DNA of 64,000 bases from Strix aluco. Lineage: Eukaryota; Chordata; Aves; Strigiformes; Strigidae. The notes under the pieces are model-generated. The model ran no database searches, was not told where the DNA came from, and worked only from the letters and a program-made list of their open reading frames with translations. The stretch is taken from NCBI RefSeq assembly GCF_031877795.1, contig NC_133939.1, positions 6,987,698 through 7,051,697 on the forward strand. Direction: 5' to 3'. The stretch's first letter is position 1, and every line of letters starts with the position of its first letter. Positions 25,066 through 37,000 of this stretch are shown piece after piece. The translations under genes were made by a program, and so were the position numbers.

Positions 25066-28000
25066 CTAGTGGGGTGAGGGGGGAGAGAAACGTTAGTGTG
25101 ACACAGGGTGCGGCTGTCTGGAGAGTTTGAGGGGTCTGGAGCGTTGTGATGTTCCATCTGCCCTCCCCTGTAACGTGCCACTACCCGACAGGCGTTAGCT
25201 CTTGGCTGGGCACACAGGATGATTCAAGGGCAGGTGTGATGCTGCGCCACCGAGGAGGGGCTTTGTTTAACCCACCCCTTGGACCTTGAGGTGTGTGGTG
25301 TGATGGGCAGGCCTTGGCAGGAGCCAACCTCTGCAAGATAAAAAGCTGCCCTCGTCACAAAGCCCCGCTGGTACATACTCTACAAATATCACAACAAATT
25401 CACCACTGGACTGGTGCTGGATTTAAGTGAGAGGAATTACAGTGGTGTCTGTCTGGTCCTTAACCTTTTGGAGAATGCCATACAGGCTCGGTCAGAATGC
25501 TCCACTGCAATGCTTTATGGGGCCACAGGCTATGTGCGCTGTCAACAGAGGCACAGACCCAGTGTACCCGAAGGAGAAAAACTAGTTACTGGCCATGCCA
25601 GGCTGTGAAACCGCAAGGACTTTAACAAGGATGTAAACTACTCAGGCCTGGAGGAAAGGTAGAGGTAACAGAAGTTGCTCTCTCTAATGTCTGTGGAGTC
25701 AGAATTTCACCCAATATGTAGCTGTTGAGGTTGCACTGAAGCATGAAGGACACCTGGATGCTTGTGTCTTCCCTAATGTTTAAAACCCGAAGGATCTGAA
25801 GAAAAGGACTGGCTTTAATTGTGCATCCAGCCCAGGACTCTGGGTGAATCTGACCATAAAACATGGAAGGGTGGAAAGCTTTGCTGGGTGCTGAGTACTT
25901 CAATGCACCATCCAAGTAGAGAAAGAAGAGCAAGACCACAGGCAAAGAGAGTACAGGAAAAGCTATTGATCTCTTTGTTGCATTGTTCTGATTTTTCCAT
26001 TCCCCTGGGGATGCATCTGACATGCTGAGGAACAAGAGGAGCATCACAAACAGCCTGTACACACAGTAGCTGGGGAGAACCACCAGTCTGAGTCCTACAT
26101 GCAGGCTGTTAGGACACAACATAAACCTACTTCCCATGTCCAGCAAAGCCATGGGCTTCAGGCAAGAGGGAAAGTCCAAATGGCTAAGTGTAAACCAGGA
26201 AGAATCTGACTTCTCTTTGAACTGGTGGCTCCTCGGCACCATCTTCATTCCAGACTACACCTTTCCCATGTTGTCCCAGAAAAAGGGACCTTTGCTTTCA
26301 TGGTCCAGAGTGTGGTGGCATGTGTTTGTGTCTGGGATTCCAGACTTCTCTTTCTCTTCCTCCAGAACTGGGATAGAGACTGTAAGGGGTTCATCTAGGA
26401 CCCTCTCATTTGCATCCTATCTGACAAGTAGGAAGACACTGTATTTTGCCCCTCCGGTGTCAAAATAAAAGATTAAATGCAAGGGTCAAAATGCAAGGTT
26501 TAAGGGTTAAATAACCTCTATCCTCATTGTTGCACCTCAGAGCAGCCCAGACTATTCAGAGCAAGGAGGAAGTTTTGGTGAGGTTTGCAAATTCTGTTGT
26601 GCCTGAGGTCAACTGTCCCACTTTCAGTAGAGCTTGGATATACCCAGCTTGTGCCTTGTTGCAGCAGTGTGTCAGCAATCCTCTGCGGAGGAGGCACTTG
26701 ACTGTCTGCTGATTAAACACTTCTTCCTTGTGTCCTCCAAGGCAAAGATTTACTTTTTACATGTGGCCCTGGAGTAGCTGCTATTACCTCTAACGGCACA
26801 GCACGCTGCGGCTGGGGAATTCAGCCCCGGCCTCATCACTGCTTTCTGAGTCACTTGGTGCAGCCTGTGAATGGCTTTTGCGGTTGGTTGTGAAGCACCA
26901 TTCTCTCCGGTGGTCTAATGCAAAAAGCAGCTAAACCAGAGCCTTGTCAGTGTGCACTTTCCTTCCTTGTGGGGATGGGGAGGATGTGGGGCCCTGCCAG
27001 GGAAAATGCTGAGTACAGAGAGAACGTTTCCTTGTGGGATTTTCAGTAATGTTTAGATGTATTTTGCCAACAAGCAAACAATCTTATGCTGGTTGTAGAA
27101 ACTCGCAGAAAAATCCCAAGGAAGTCTCAGAGGCCCAAGAGCTGTGTGTCTTGGCTGCTTGCCACAGCTATGTCCTCCTTGGTGTTGGTAGCAGGGGCAG
27201 CTTCTGCCCTTACCAGCATAGGGGAGTTCTGTCCTGTCTGGGTGGGTGCTGTTCCTCAGGCTGTGATCTGCAAATGTTCCCATGCAAACACCTGTGTCCG
27301 TGGTTGATGTTAGCTCCAGAGGTTGAATCTTGTGCTACAGCCCTAACACCAGTGCACACTGACTGCTCTGAGTGTGTGCAGAGGGTGTAAATGCACCTTC
27401 CACAGAGAGAATGACACATGCCTTGTATGTAAGGTGTTCAACTGAGGGAATCGTGAATCTTGGAACTTCCTGACTGCCGCGCAGTTTAAAATCTTGGTCT
27501 CGGGTTGAATTATGATAAGTTACAGTATGACATTCTCTACCATGTCTCTCTGAAAGCAAGGGATGGCCACATTACCTAATGGGCAGTGATGAAAGAGTGG
27601 TCAATGAGCACATGGCTTTATTCTTACATGCACCACACCAATAAAAAATGAGTTCCTGGTGTGTACTTTGGCCTTTACTCACATTGACTTTGGGATTTTA
27701 AAAATGTTAATTACCTTAAAATCTGCCTTGTAGCTTGTCTCTTGAACAAAATGGTCTTCTGGGATAATGAAGCCTTGCTTTGTCTTTATAGGCTTGGATG
27801 GTTTTGCTCCAGTCCATGGGCGATACTCTTGCCTGAAATGAGATTGTCAAGACAGAAAAACCCATAAAACACAACATACTCACAGGGTACCTCTGCGCAG
27901 AGTGGTTGCAAAGCCAGAAGGCAAGGCTGGTTACAATCGGCTCATAAGATTGAACTTGTCTGAGGCATACTGAGAATAAAAGAACTGAGCCTAGGGGCCT

Positions 28001-31000
28001 GCCTCTCTCAGAAAGCCCAGGCTGAAAGATGCCACAGGGCATAGGCAGGGCTAACTGACTTAACTCTTCTGTTATTCCTGGCAAAATTGTGCTCTCTCAC
28101 AGAGGTGCTTGGTGTTTTCCTCCTCTATAAGAAAAAGTCAGGGTGACTTTTTGCTTGATAGCTCATTGACCACTTACAATGTAAAACATTCTCTGGCTCA
28201 TTGGTCACTTACAATGTAAAACAACTTGGTCTGAGGCTGCGAGTGCCTAGTCTTCACACGCGTGGAGGGAGGCTGCTGATGTTCCCTTACTTGGCTTTAG
28301 CTCGCTCAACAGCAGGCGCCTTTACCATTGCGTGCTGTGCTGTGCCTCTGTGGCAGCTCAGTCTGAAATGCATCTGAAGGGACGCACCATCTCAGCTGGC
28401 AGATGCTTCTGCTGATGGTTTTTCTTCAGATGGGGGCAAGTGCTTTGACTTTGCATGATGATGTCTGAGAAAGGTGGCACTTGGCTGACCTATTCTTGGC
28501 GCAGTGACATCTGAGAAATGAGTGAGGAGATGCACTGAGGAAGGGGCAGCACATGTTTCAAGAGCACTGAAGAGCAGCATGGCAAGGTCTGGCTTAGCTT
28601 GGCTGCCCGCTCCCTTCTGCAGCCTTCCCTCTGCTTCTCTCTACCTCTTGTCACAAACAGGCTTCACTAATGCCCTCTCCATTAGGACTTTCTGGATGCT
28701 GCAGTAGCAGCCAGCTGAGCTGGCGTGTCTGCTCTCAGGAGAAGACAGAAGTCTGCTCTCTGTGTATGTAACTCTGGCAACCAATTCAGGCAGCTTCTGT
28801 AGCAAAAGTAGAGGCGACTACCCAAGATGTCACAATTTTATGTTTATAGCCTGGCATATTTAAATAATAAATGCGTTCTACTAGCTGCTTATACACAGGA
28901 TCAAGGGCTAAGACTGAGTCCTGAGCCACGTCCAGGCTACGGAAATAGGCTGTGTTTTAATGTGCTGAGCTTAGCTTTGATCGCAGCCTTTCTGATTCTC
29001 GTTTTTCCCAAGCATGCTATTTGCTATTTTGATAGTAGCTGCAAATTCCTCTTTTAAAAATCTTATTTAAAGAATGGAAGTGCAGAGTATTATTTTAGAA
29101 TGTATAGTTTGGTCTTGATCCTTTTAGTATATTACCAAAATATCCACTGCCTGGTTTATGCTTGATTTCTTAACATAGACTCAGCCTTAAAATGCTGCCT
29201 CTTTTCTTGGTTGATTTGTAGACTCAGGGTACAGTCCTGGACTGTATCTAAGCCAGTGAGAAACCAGCATGTTAACACAATTCCAAAAAATTAAGTAACT
29301 GTTTCTTGTCCGAGTTAGCTGCCAGCACTGGCCTCCTGTCAGGACAGATGAGTACGGGTGCAGGCACAAGGAAAGGGGCAGGAGCTCGCAGCCAGGGCTG
29401 ACAGTAGTTTGTCAGTTTGAGTGAAGGTGGAGAGAGTTCTTAAATCCACGTAGTTACTAATGGATATTGCTCTGTGGAAGAGCTTCCTTCCTGCTGTCAG
29501 AAAGCAAAACCAGGCCCCTGTCAGGGCTGTCTATGTGCACTGCAAATCTTGTCTATAATCGGTTTGCTCTTGCTGTTCTGAGCCGCCACCTCCTGCCTTC
29601 TCTGCATCTTGCCGTTCAGGCTTGCTCAGACAGCAGGTAAGTGCCTGTGCAGCTCTCCTGGTGCTGCTGGTGCAGTTCCTGCTGCTTTCACACCTCAGGA
29701 TAAGTAAGCACCTTTGCAGAAATGTGATTTTGGCCAAACGCTGCCACAAGAAGACATTCGACAGGGAATCCCAGATGCATGTGAATGCAGAATTAAATCT
29801 GAGCTCTGCTCTGCTGCGCAGCCAGAGGGAGGACACAGAGCTACTGGGCAAAATATCAGCAAAATGGTACAAAATCATCAATTACATCCCAGCAGTTTCC
29901 AGGAACTGGAACCTGCTACCCCACATAAAGCCAGATTGCATCAAGGGTGCTGGTGGCATTGATTCCCAACCATTCACCCTCGCGCCAGCTGGTCTCCCTA
30001 CTGCATTACGCTGCAATGGAGTGTGTCCCCAGCTTTCAGTGAATGACTGTGCTGCCTGTCTCTGCAGTCGCCACTTTGTAGCAGATCATTTGCTGATTTG
30101 GCAGGCCCCTGAACACAGCCCTTTTGGATCACAGGACCCTCATTTTGGCTGGGAGCCAAACTGTTCTCTTCTCAGCCTGGATAGCCAAAACTATTTTCAA
30201 AGCACCTACATGCAATCAGGAAACGCTCTCCCTTCACCCACGGGAACAGAAATGTGAGGGCAGATACAGTCACGGCTCAGACCCACAACAGCATTTCTTA
30301 TTTGGAATTGGGATTTCCCCATGGAGGAAGCCTGGACTCTGAGCCACAGGGAAGGGCTGGACAAAACACAGACAACTTATCCCCTCTGGGAGCTGGGGCA
30401 CTTGAAACAAAACGAGAAATGAAAATTATAACCTTTGGTCCAGAAAGTACAGCTAACTAAATTTGCTCTGCCTTTCAGCTTGCAGGACACATCACCCATC
30501 TCCAGATGTATAGCCAAAAGTCAGAAGGAGCACGAGCACAAATACTACTTTGGTGACTTGACTAGACATCGGTCTTGGAGTCATAAGTGGAGACAAAATG
30601 CATGAGCTACTCTGAGCCTGGGGAAGAGGAACTACCTGTTTTCAATGTTACTTAGTTTAAGATGTGAAGTGCCAAGATTTAGTGACTGTCTTCCAGGTCC
30701 AGCTCAGCCGTTCGTTGCTTCTCCCTCTCTCCCCCATTCATTACCATGGGTGGTGTCTCCTCCAAGACCACACAAGTAGCAGTTATTAGCAAGAGAACAG
30801 AGTGGCGGGAGAGGAAATTACAGAAATGGCATGGAGAAGGGGAGAGCCCTGTGTGGTGTGACATCCAGCTGCCGCTGGGGATGAACACGAGACAATGACT
30901 GTTGCTGCTGGAGACAGTCATCTTTGTCCTTCCTGCTGTACCCCTCCTCCTCCTCCTCCTCCTCCCCTTGTCCCTAGACAGTAGCAATCACCAGGTTACC

Positions 31001-34000
31001 TCGGGGCTGCAAGGACCTGCAGTGGAGGGGAAATAACCTGCAGGTCTGTAACTCAGTATCCAGGCTCTCTTTAGATTCTCTTTGGTTCTCCATTGTTACA
31101 ACCTAGAGGTGAGATTTTTGATCTCCATAAATAGAAGTGACCCAGTGGTACTTATAAGTACTAAAGCACTGAAGTTGTGAAAGAAAAAGGCTTTAAAATA
31201 GTAGAGATCAAAAGGGAAGGGCTGCTTTTTGTTTACTGCTATTTCTTTACATCTGACTCGCTCTAGGAAGGAATAAGAAGCAGCTTTTTGCAGGTGGTTG
31301 CCCCTCTTACTCTGTGGAACTGTTTGATCACATAAATCACTGCTTTGTCGATTGTTTCTTTGCCCCTTCTCATAATTGGTTAATAGGGTCCAGGGAAAGG
31401 TGCTTCTTTTGTAATATGTCAGGATGTGTCTGGAGGGGAAGGTTTGGATCAATGCAGTGTAAGACCGAGATGCGCTAGTGGCCTGCTGGGACAGTCTAAC
31501 CCCCTGGTGGTGATGGGAAAGTGAGCAAGTGGGAGTACAGCTTATGTATATGCTAGAAACAAACAAAAAAAAAGCATTGGACTATTAATTACCAGGGGTT
31601 ATTATGAAGCCCAGCTTTGAAGAGAGCTGTTTCAGTGAGCTGGTGGTTGTGTGCCATCTCCCTCCCCGGGGTGAGCAGGACCACCTGTACCAGGGCTGTT
31701 GAACAGTCTACACAGGAGGTCAGGCAGGGGGATGCTCTCATCATGATTCACTGTGTGGCCTCACAGAAGTCAGAGGATGATTTGGGAATGATGGATTCAG
31801 GATTGGTCCTTCTGTTCCTTCCACAGTGCACTGCTGTTGCAGCTCAAGCTGCTGGGTGCTGCGAGCCACACGGCTGCCAGCCCAAGTGCTGCTTCCAGCT
31901 CTTCCCCTGTTTCATGCTCCACAAATGTTTTCTGGCCTTGCAGAGAAAACTGCCTGTGAAATCTTTTTTATTTCACTGACCTAGTGAAAATCTAACCTAG
32001 AAAGCTTTCTAATTTCACCAAAATGGAAGGCAGTTCTGTTGGGCATGGAGAGGCAGAGGGCGGAAACACCAACTGTGCTGTTTGCAATGCTGGGGCTGCC
32101 CTTTCCAGCCAGAGTTACCTTCAATGTTTATAGCATTCCTTTGCCCCAATGATGGCACCAATGCCATCATAGTTGTCATTTTTGTACCTCATCTTTATGT
32201 CATGGTTTGCTTCGCATGATTATCAGTGGCATTCTGAGCCACTGCATCACAGTCCCATTTCTCATTTAAGAAATGGAGAAAAAGGCTCATTCCGTATAGC
32301 TGAACTTAACTCTGAGCTATACTGCCTGAGCTAGTCTGCATTTATTCTTCCACCACCCTCTTCCTTCTCATACCCAGCACAGCAGTGAGAATTAAACAGC
32401 ATGATGAACATTCATCCTATTTTCTCTTCATAAGGAAAGTTGTGTGCACAGCTTGGGCATGTTATTTTCTTTTCAAAGCACACACTACTCCGGATGTCTG
32501 TTGGGGAAGCCAAGGTGTGCAAGGGGTTCAGGCAGAAGGTGTAGGGTGTGAAATGTCTCCCTGTTTGTGATGCAGCTCCTTGCAGGCTCCTGGCATGGCC
32601 ATGTAGCCGCCCCTTCAGGTGGGACAGTTTTGTGTTACTCAGGCAGAGCTGGGCAGCCAGCCGTGCTCTCCCAGAGCACAGGCTGAGTCCGCTTCCCACA
32701 AAGACTTACACCCACCAGGGTGCTGGGACATCTCCTGGTCAATGGAGGACTGCACATATTCTGAGTCATGGATGCAGTGGTGAGAGCTCTGCATGACGGA
32801 CAAAGCCAGGAGGCCCTCCTGGATGATGGAGCCATTAAGCTGCTTTTCCTCTGAGCTATGTCAGACACCGGTGAGGTGCTGGAGGCCCTTCCAAGCCTTG
32901 GACACAGGAGCAGATTGTGCCCATTGTCCTATCCAGCCAAAGAGCACAGAGCAAGGACAGAAATGGGGGAAAGGAAAGGCTGATGGAGGGGAAAAAATAG
33001 AGAGGTAGAGGAAAGACATAGCAGAGGGGTAGAGAGACCAGCACCGAGGAATTGCAGAAGAGGAAAGCAGAAGATGCCTGGCTGCTTCCTGACTCAGTTC
33101 TCACCTGTAGCAAGGTCAGGCAGTACCTGGAGCTGCTCATAACTCACAGGAAAGAAGCAACAGCAAAAGACTGGACTGAAAGGCCAGGGAAAAAAAACCT
33201 TAAGGCTCAAACTGTTGTCTTAGGGTGAGTTTTGGGGGCTTGCTCTGCTCACAGACAGATCCCTGAGGAAGAAGCACTTACAGTGGTGTGATAGCACAGG
33301 CAGCTGCTTCTCTCTATTGGAGCAGTGTGAATGGGGGTTTGTGGGCAGGTCTTAGGGTCTTGACTTCTGTCATGACCCCAGTTCCCATTCTTTTCCCTTT
33401 TCTTCTAATGTAAGTCTGGGTGTACTCCGAGTGGAGGAAATTCTTCCAACCTTTATGCAACAGCTTTGAATCTTCCCCATTTCAGTTCTGCAGTGTACTT
33501 TGCACAACAGACATCCTCTCTTGAGCTACTCTTTCCAGCCCCCCTCACTCTCTCCTCCCACAGCTCTGTCCCTCTCCAAGCCCTCCCTTCCCCTGGCCAA
33601 GCTATGCAGCACACAGTCTCTCTGGATCTATCCCAATGCCTGCACCAAGCAAGCTTACTTCTTAAACAGCGTCAAAATCAGGGGCTTCAGTATTAATTTC
33701 CCCAAGCACCAAGATACTTAAGAATGTAAAGATAACTGTAAGCCTTGATTATAAAAGCTTTACTCCTATTATTAAGGATAAGCATGCATTTAAATATCTT
33801 GCTGGATCAAGGATGGAGCTCCTCATATACAGTACTATTAACCCTGCCAGCTCAGGTGTGTGCTGTGATCCCATACATTGCTGAACATGAGTGCAGGGTT
33901 TTTTTCTGTTTTCTTCCCCACAGCTGAAATAAGATGCTTTTCAACATGAAGCAGTCACCACAGTTCACCTTGCCTTTCTGCACAAGCAGTATTTGAAGGT

Positions 34001-37000
34001 GGGTGAATAGTACAGACAGCCAAGTAACATGCTCTGTGACTGCACCCATGGTTATGGGGGAAAGGGTCATTCCCCTTCATTCTGGGGTATCTCCTGTGGT
34101 GGGGAGGATGTCTGCTCCATGGTCACAGTGCAACCACTGGCACACGCTGAATACTCACGCAAGAAGATGGGAGTTCAGTTTGCTGAGGGATCTTCCACCC
34201 TGCTATTCCCAAAATCATTAGCAATGGCACATCAGGCCCTTTCCCCTTAATGACCCCAGCTCTCTACACATTTTCTTTTCATCAAAACAAAATTGCCCAC
34301 TCTTGGTGAGCAGGAAACCCTGCTAATCTCAAGGTCCCCAGCTTGGTCTGCTTTACTGCTGTGCCTCCCACCTGTGAGTAAGTCGGCTGCTCTCGACTCT
34401 CACGCCTGCTCAAAACACCTATAGTGCAGAAACACCAACCTCAGACATCAGGCTCTGCTCGGGGCTGGCACTGCATGTGTGCAGAAATTCAGAGTCATCC
34501 TCCCCCTCCCCTGAGTGCTAATACAAGCAAAGCTGATGGGTGGGGGAAGAAGAGGCAAAACAATCACTCACAGCTCCGATGCAACATTTTCACTTACACA
34601 TTTGAAGTGCTTTCCAAAAGCTGGCAGGTTACCGAAGGGGAAACTGAGGTCTGAACTGACTTAAAGAAGTACAGCTGAGCCTTGAACAGGGTTCTCCTTC
34701 CAGCAATACCAGCCCTGGCAGAGAGGTTGTGCCTTCATCCCCATTGCCTTCTAACAAGGTAAGATGACACTCAGAGAACAGAGCCAGCTGGAGGTACCTG
34801 CTGACAGCACCAGCTTCTCTCATCCGCTGTAGAAGGGAGCTAAGGAAAGCACTTACATATTCCTAAAATGTCTGCTAAATGCAATCAAGACCTAGTACTA
34901 CAATTAATTAATCGTGTGCAAAGCCAGAAGTACGCAGCATCTGCAACTTATTGCTGAAAGGGAGATGCCACTTCCAAGACCCAGAAGGACAAATCCTTAT
35001 GAAGGTGCAGAGGGGGCCCCTCAGTGCTTTCTTCCACCTCCTCCAGCATCAGTAAGGTGTACTCTACCGCAACCCTCTGCAGCGGTCGCTGGGATCTTTT
35101 CACAGTTGGAGCACATCCCATTTTAGCCTTCCAAGTGCAGCTTGTATTGATCTGCCTTGGCCTGTGTGCCTGAGCTCCCCCCATGTAGGCCAGTTGGGGT
35201 TTGACTTCATTCAGACCCTGCAACTCCAGCCAAAATCCAGGTACCAGAGACAGAAGCTGCCCCAAAGATGTGGGGACACGGGGCAATAGTTTGGAGGGAG
35301 CTGTGCTGTCCTTTCACCCTTTATATAGAATTATTCGTTCAAAATTAAAAACATCTTTGCTTCCTCAGAGGTACAGGTATTCTTCCAACACCCCCTCCAC
35401 CTTTATCTTTCTTCAGGCCATAGAAAGGCTCCCCCAGAAGTCACTAGGAATGGGTCTTTTTGTCTTGGTCACTGATCCCGGGGGGGGGGTTTATTTTGTT
35501 CTGGCAAATGCCACGTCAGGCTGACTGACTGCACCATGCACAGCTAGTTTTGTATGCAGATGAGTTTTCTTCTGTGCTTAAAAGAGTGCAGAGAGAAAGA
35601 TGTAGCAGCAACTTGCAGAATGAAGTCTCATGGGAGCAGTGCACCGATGCACAAAAGCGTAACAAAAGGTGCTGAACATTATAGGGGACTCACTGCTACA
35701 CTTGGGTGTTCCACAAAAACAAACATTCAATACGCTGTTGTAGAACTGTGCAGTCAAAATCCCTGAATTAAAAAGAGACAAACAAACCACAAAACTGAAA
35801 AAAACCCCCAACGCCTTCCAGAATTAAGAAAACCATCACTGCCATTAGCAGCTTGGAGTGGACCATATATCAACGCCAACTTTTCTGCACCGTCCTGTTC
35901 AAGCCAGTGTTACCCTCCCTTCAGATCTTTTCTCTTGAACATTAAGGAAGCCCAGGCAGCTGCCGAGACCTGACAAAGTCACAAAATGCAGCTGGAGGCT
36001 GCTGCCTGGCAGCACCCACACTGCCAGAGCCGATCCTGCGGGCAGGAGCCTCGCGGTGCACGCCTGACCCGGCGGGGTGCGGAGCCTGCCGCACCACCGG
36101 TAGCATGTGGGTCTCAAATGACCCATTTCTTCTGGGAGCAGATGCAGCTCCCCACACCCACGAGAGGCCCACGATCCTCAGGGCCCCTCAACCCACTCAC
36201 GGGGCTGAGCCATAGGGAAGGGCGGATCCACCTGCAATAGCAGAGAAGGGGGAATCTCCCCAGCGTTCTCCCTTGAAACAGAATGAAGGTCTGACCAAAA
36301 CCACGTGTCTTCCACACCTTCGCTCCTCTCCAACCCACCTGCAGTAGTCCCTGCCTGCATGTCTCTGCACAGGACACCCTCTCCCTTCTCCCAGACCCCC
36401 TAAAAGCATTCTGTAGTTCACACCCAACCTCCTCCTGAGGGCCCAGCACCCTCCAGCTGCCCCCCGGTAACACAACCCCCCTTTGCTTTGCCTCTACCAC
36501 AGCTGATCTGCCTTTCCTGCCTCCCCAGCGCTGCCTCCTCACCTGTGGGTGGGTGCAGCCTACAAGAAGCGGGGCAGGTCCCACCTGCCAGAGGGTAGTG
36601 GAGCTGAGTGGCCACCAAGGGACAGCGTAATGCACAGGGAGGGTCTTTTTCTCCTGTTAGGAAGATGAAGAACATCAACACTTAATGGTGCTGTTTGGCT
36701 GCTGCCTGAAGAGGAGATAAATGTCTGCAGACTGCAGTGCTGCCTTTGGAAAACAATAAGGTAAGAGGAAAGCAGGACTGAACTGCAGCTGTGTTAGTGG
36801 AAATCCTGCTGTGGGGGCTCAGCTTGCAGAGGGTGGGGGTGCTGTGGATTGTCCCTTCCCTGCCTCACACCAGTGGAGCACTCCTGGGGCTTTGGTGGGA
36901 CCAAAGCTACCAAACACAAACCCAGTGCCCCAGGCATAACTGAAAATGAGCGTGAGTGACTCTGCCAAGTACCAGCCACTCCACCCCTGCTTAGTATTTA

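Noticed and set aside
25270-25345. Minus-strand ITPHTS-like peptide considered as the human-type MAP6D1 middle region
   Set aside because: Similarity is limited to a few residues, and exon 2 already joins exon 3 in phase without it.
25622-26248. 208-codon open frame on the minus strand in MAP6D1 intron 2
   Set aside because: Protein looks random to me, has no recognisable domain, and a pseudogene reading in other frames failed too. A protein search returning a real family would reopen it.
29622-30257. 211-codon open frame on the plus strand in MAP6D1 intron 1, with a hydrophobic N-terminal stretch
   Set aside because: No family resemblance, no splice or promoter context, and an open frame of this size is expected about once by chance in a window this long.
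35201-35290. Minus-strand peptide containing EVKP considered as MAP6D1 exon 2
   Set aside because: Phase and motifs do not fit; the true exon with WTGAKPSKPIK was found at 27715-27832.
36114-36635. 173-codon minus-strand open frame in MAP6D1 intron 1
   Set aside because: GC-rich chance frame with low-complexity Gly/Arg content and no splice context.
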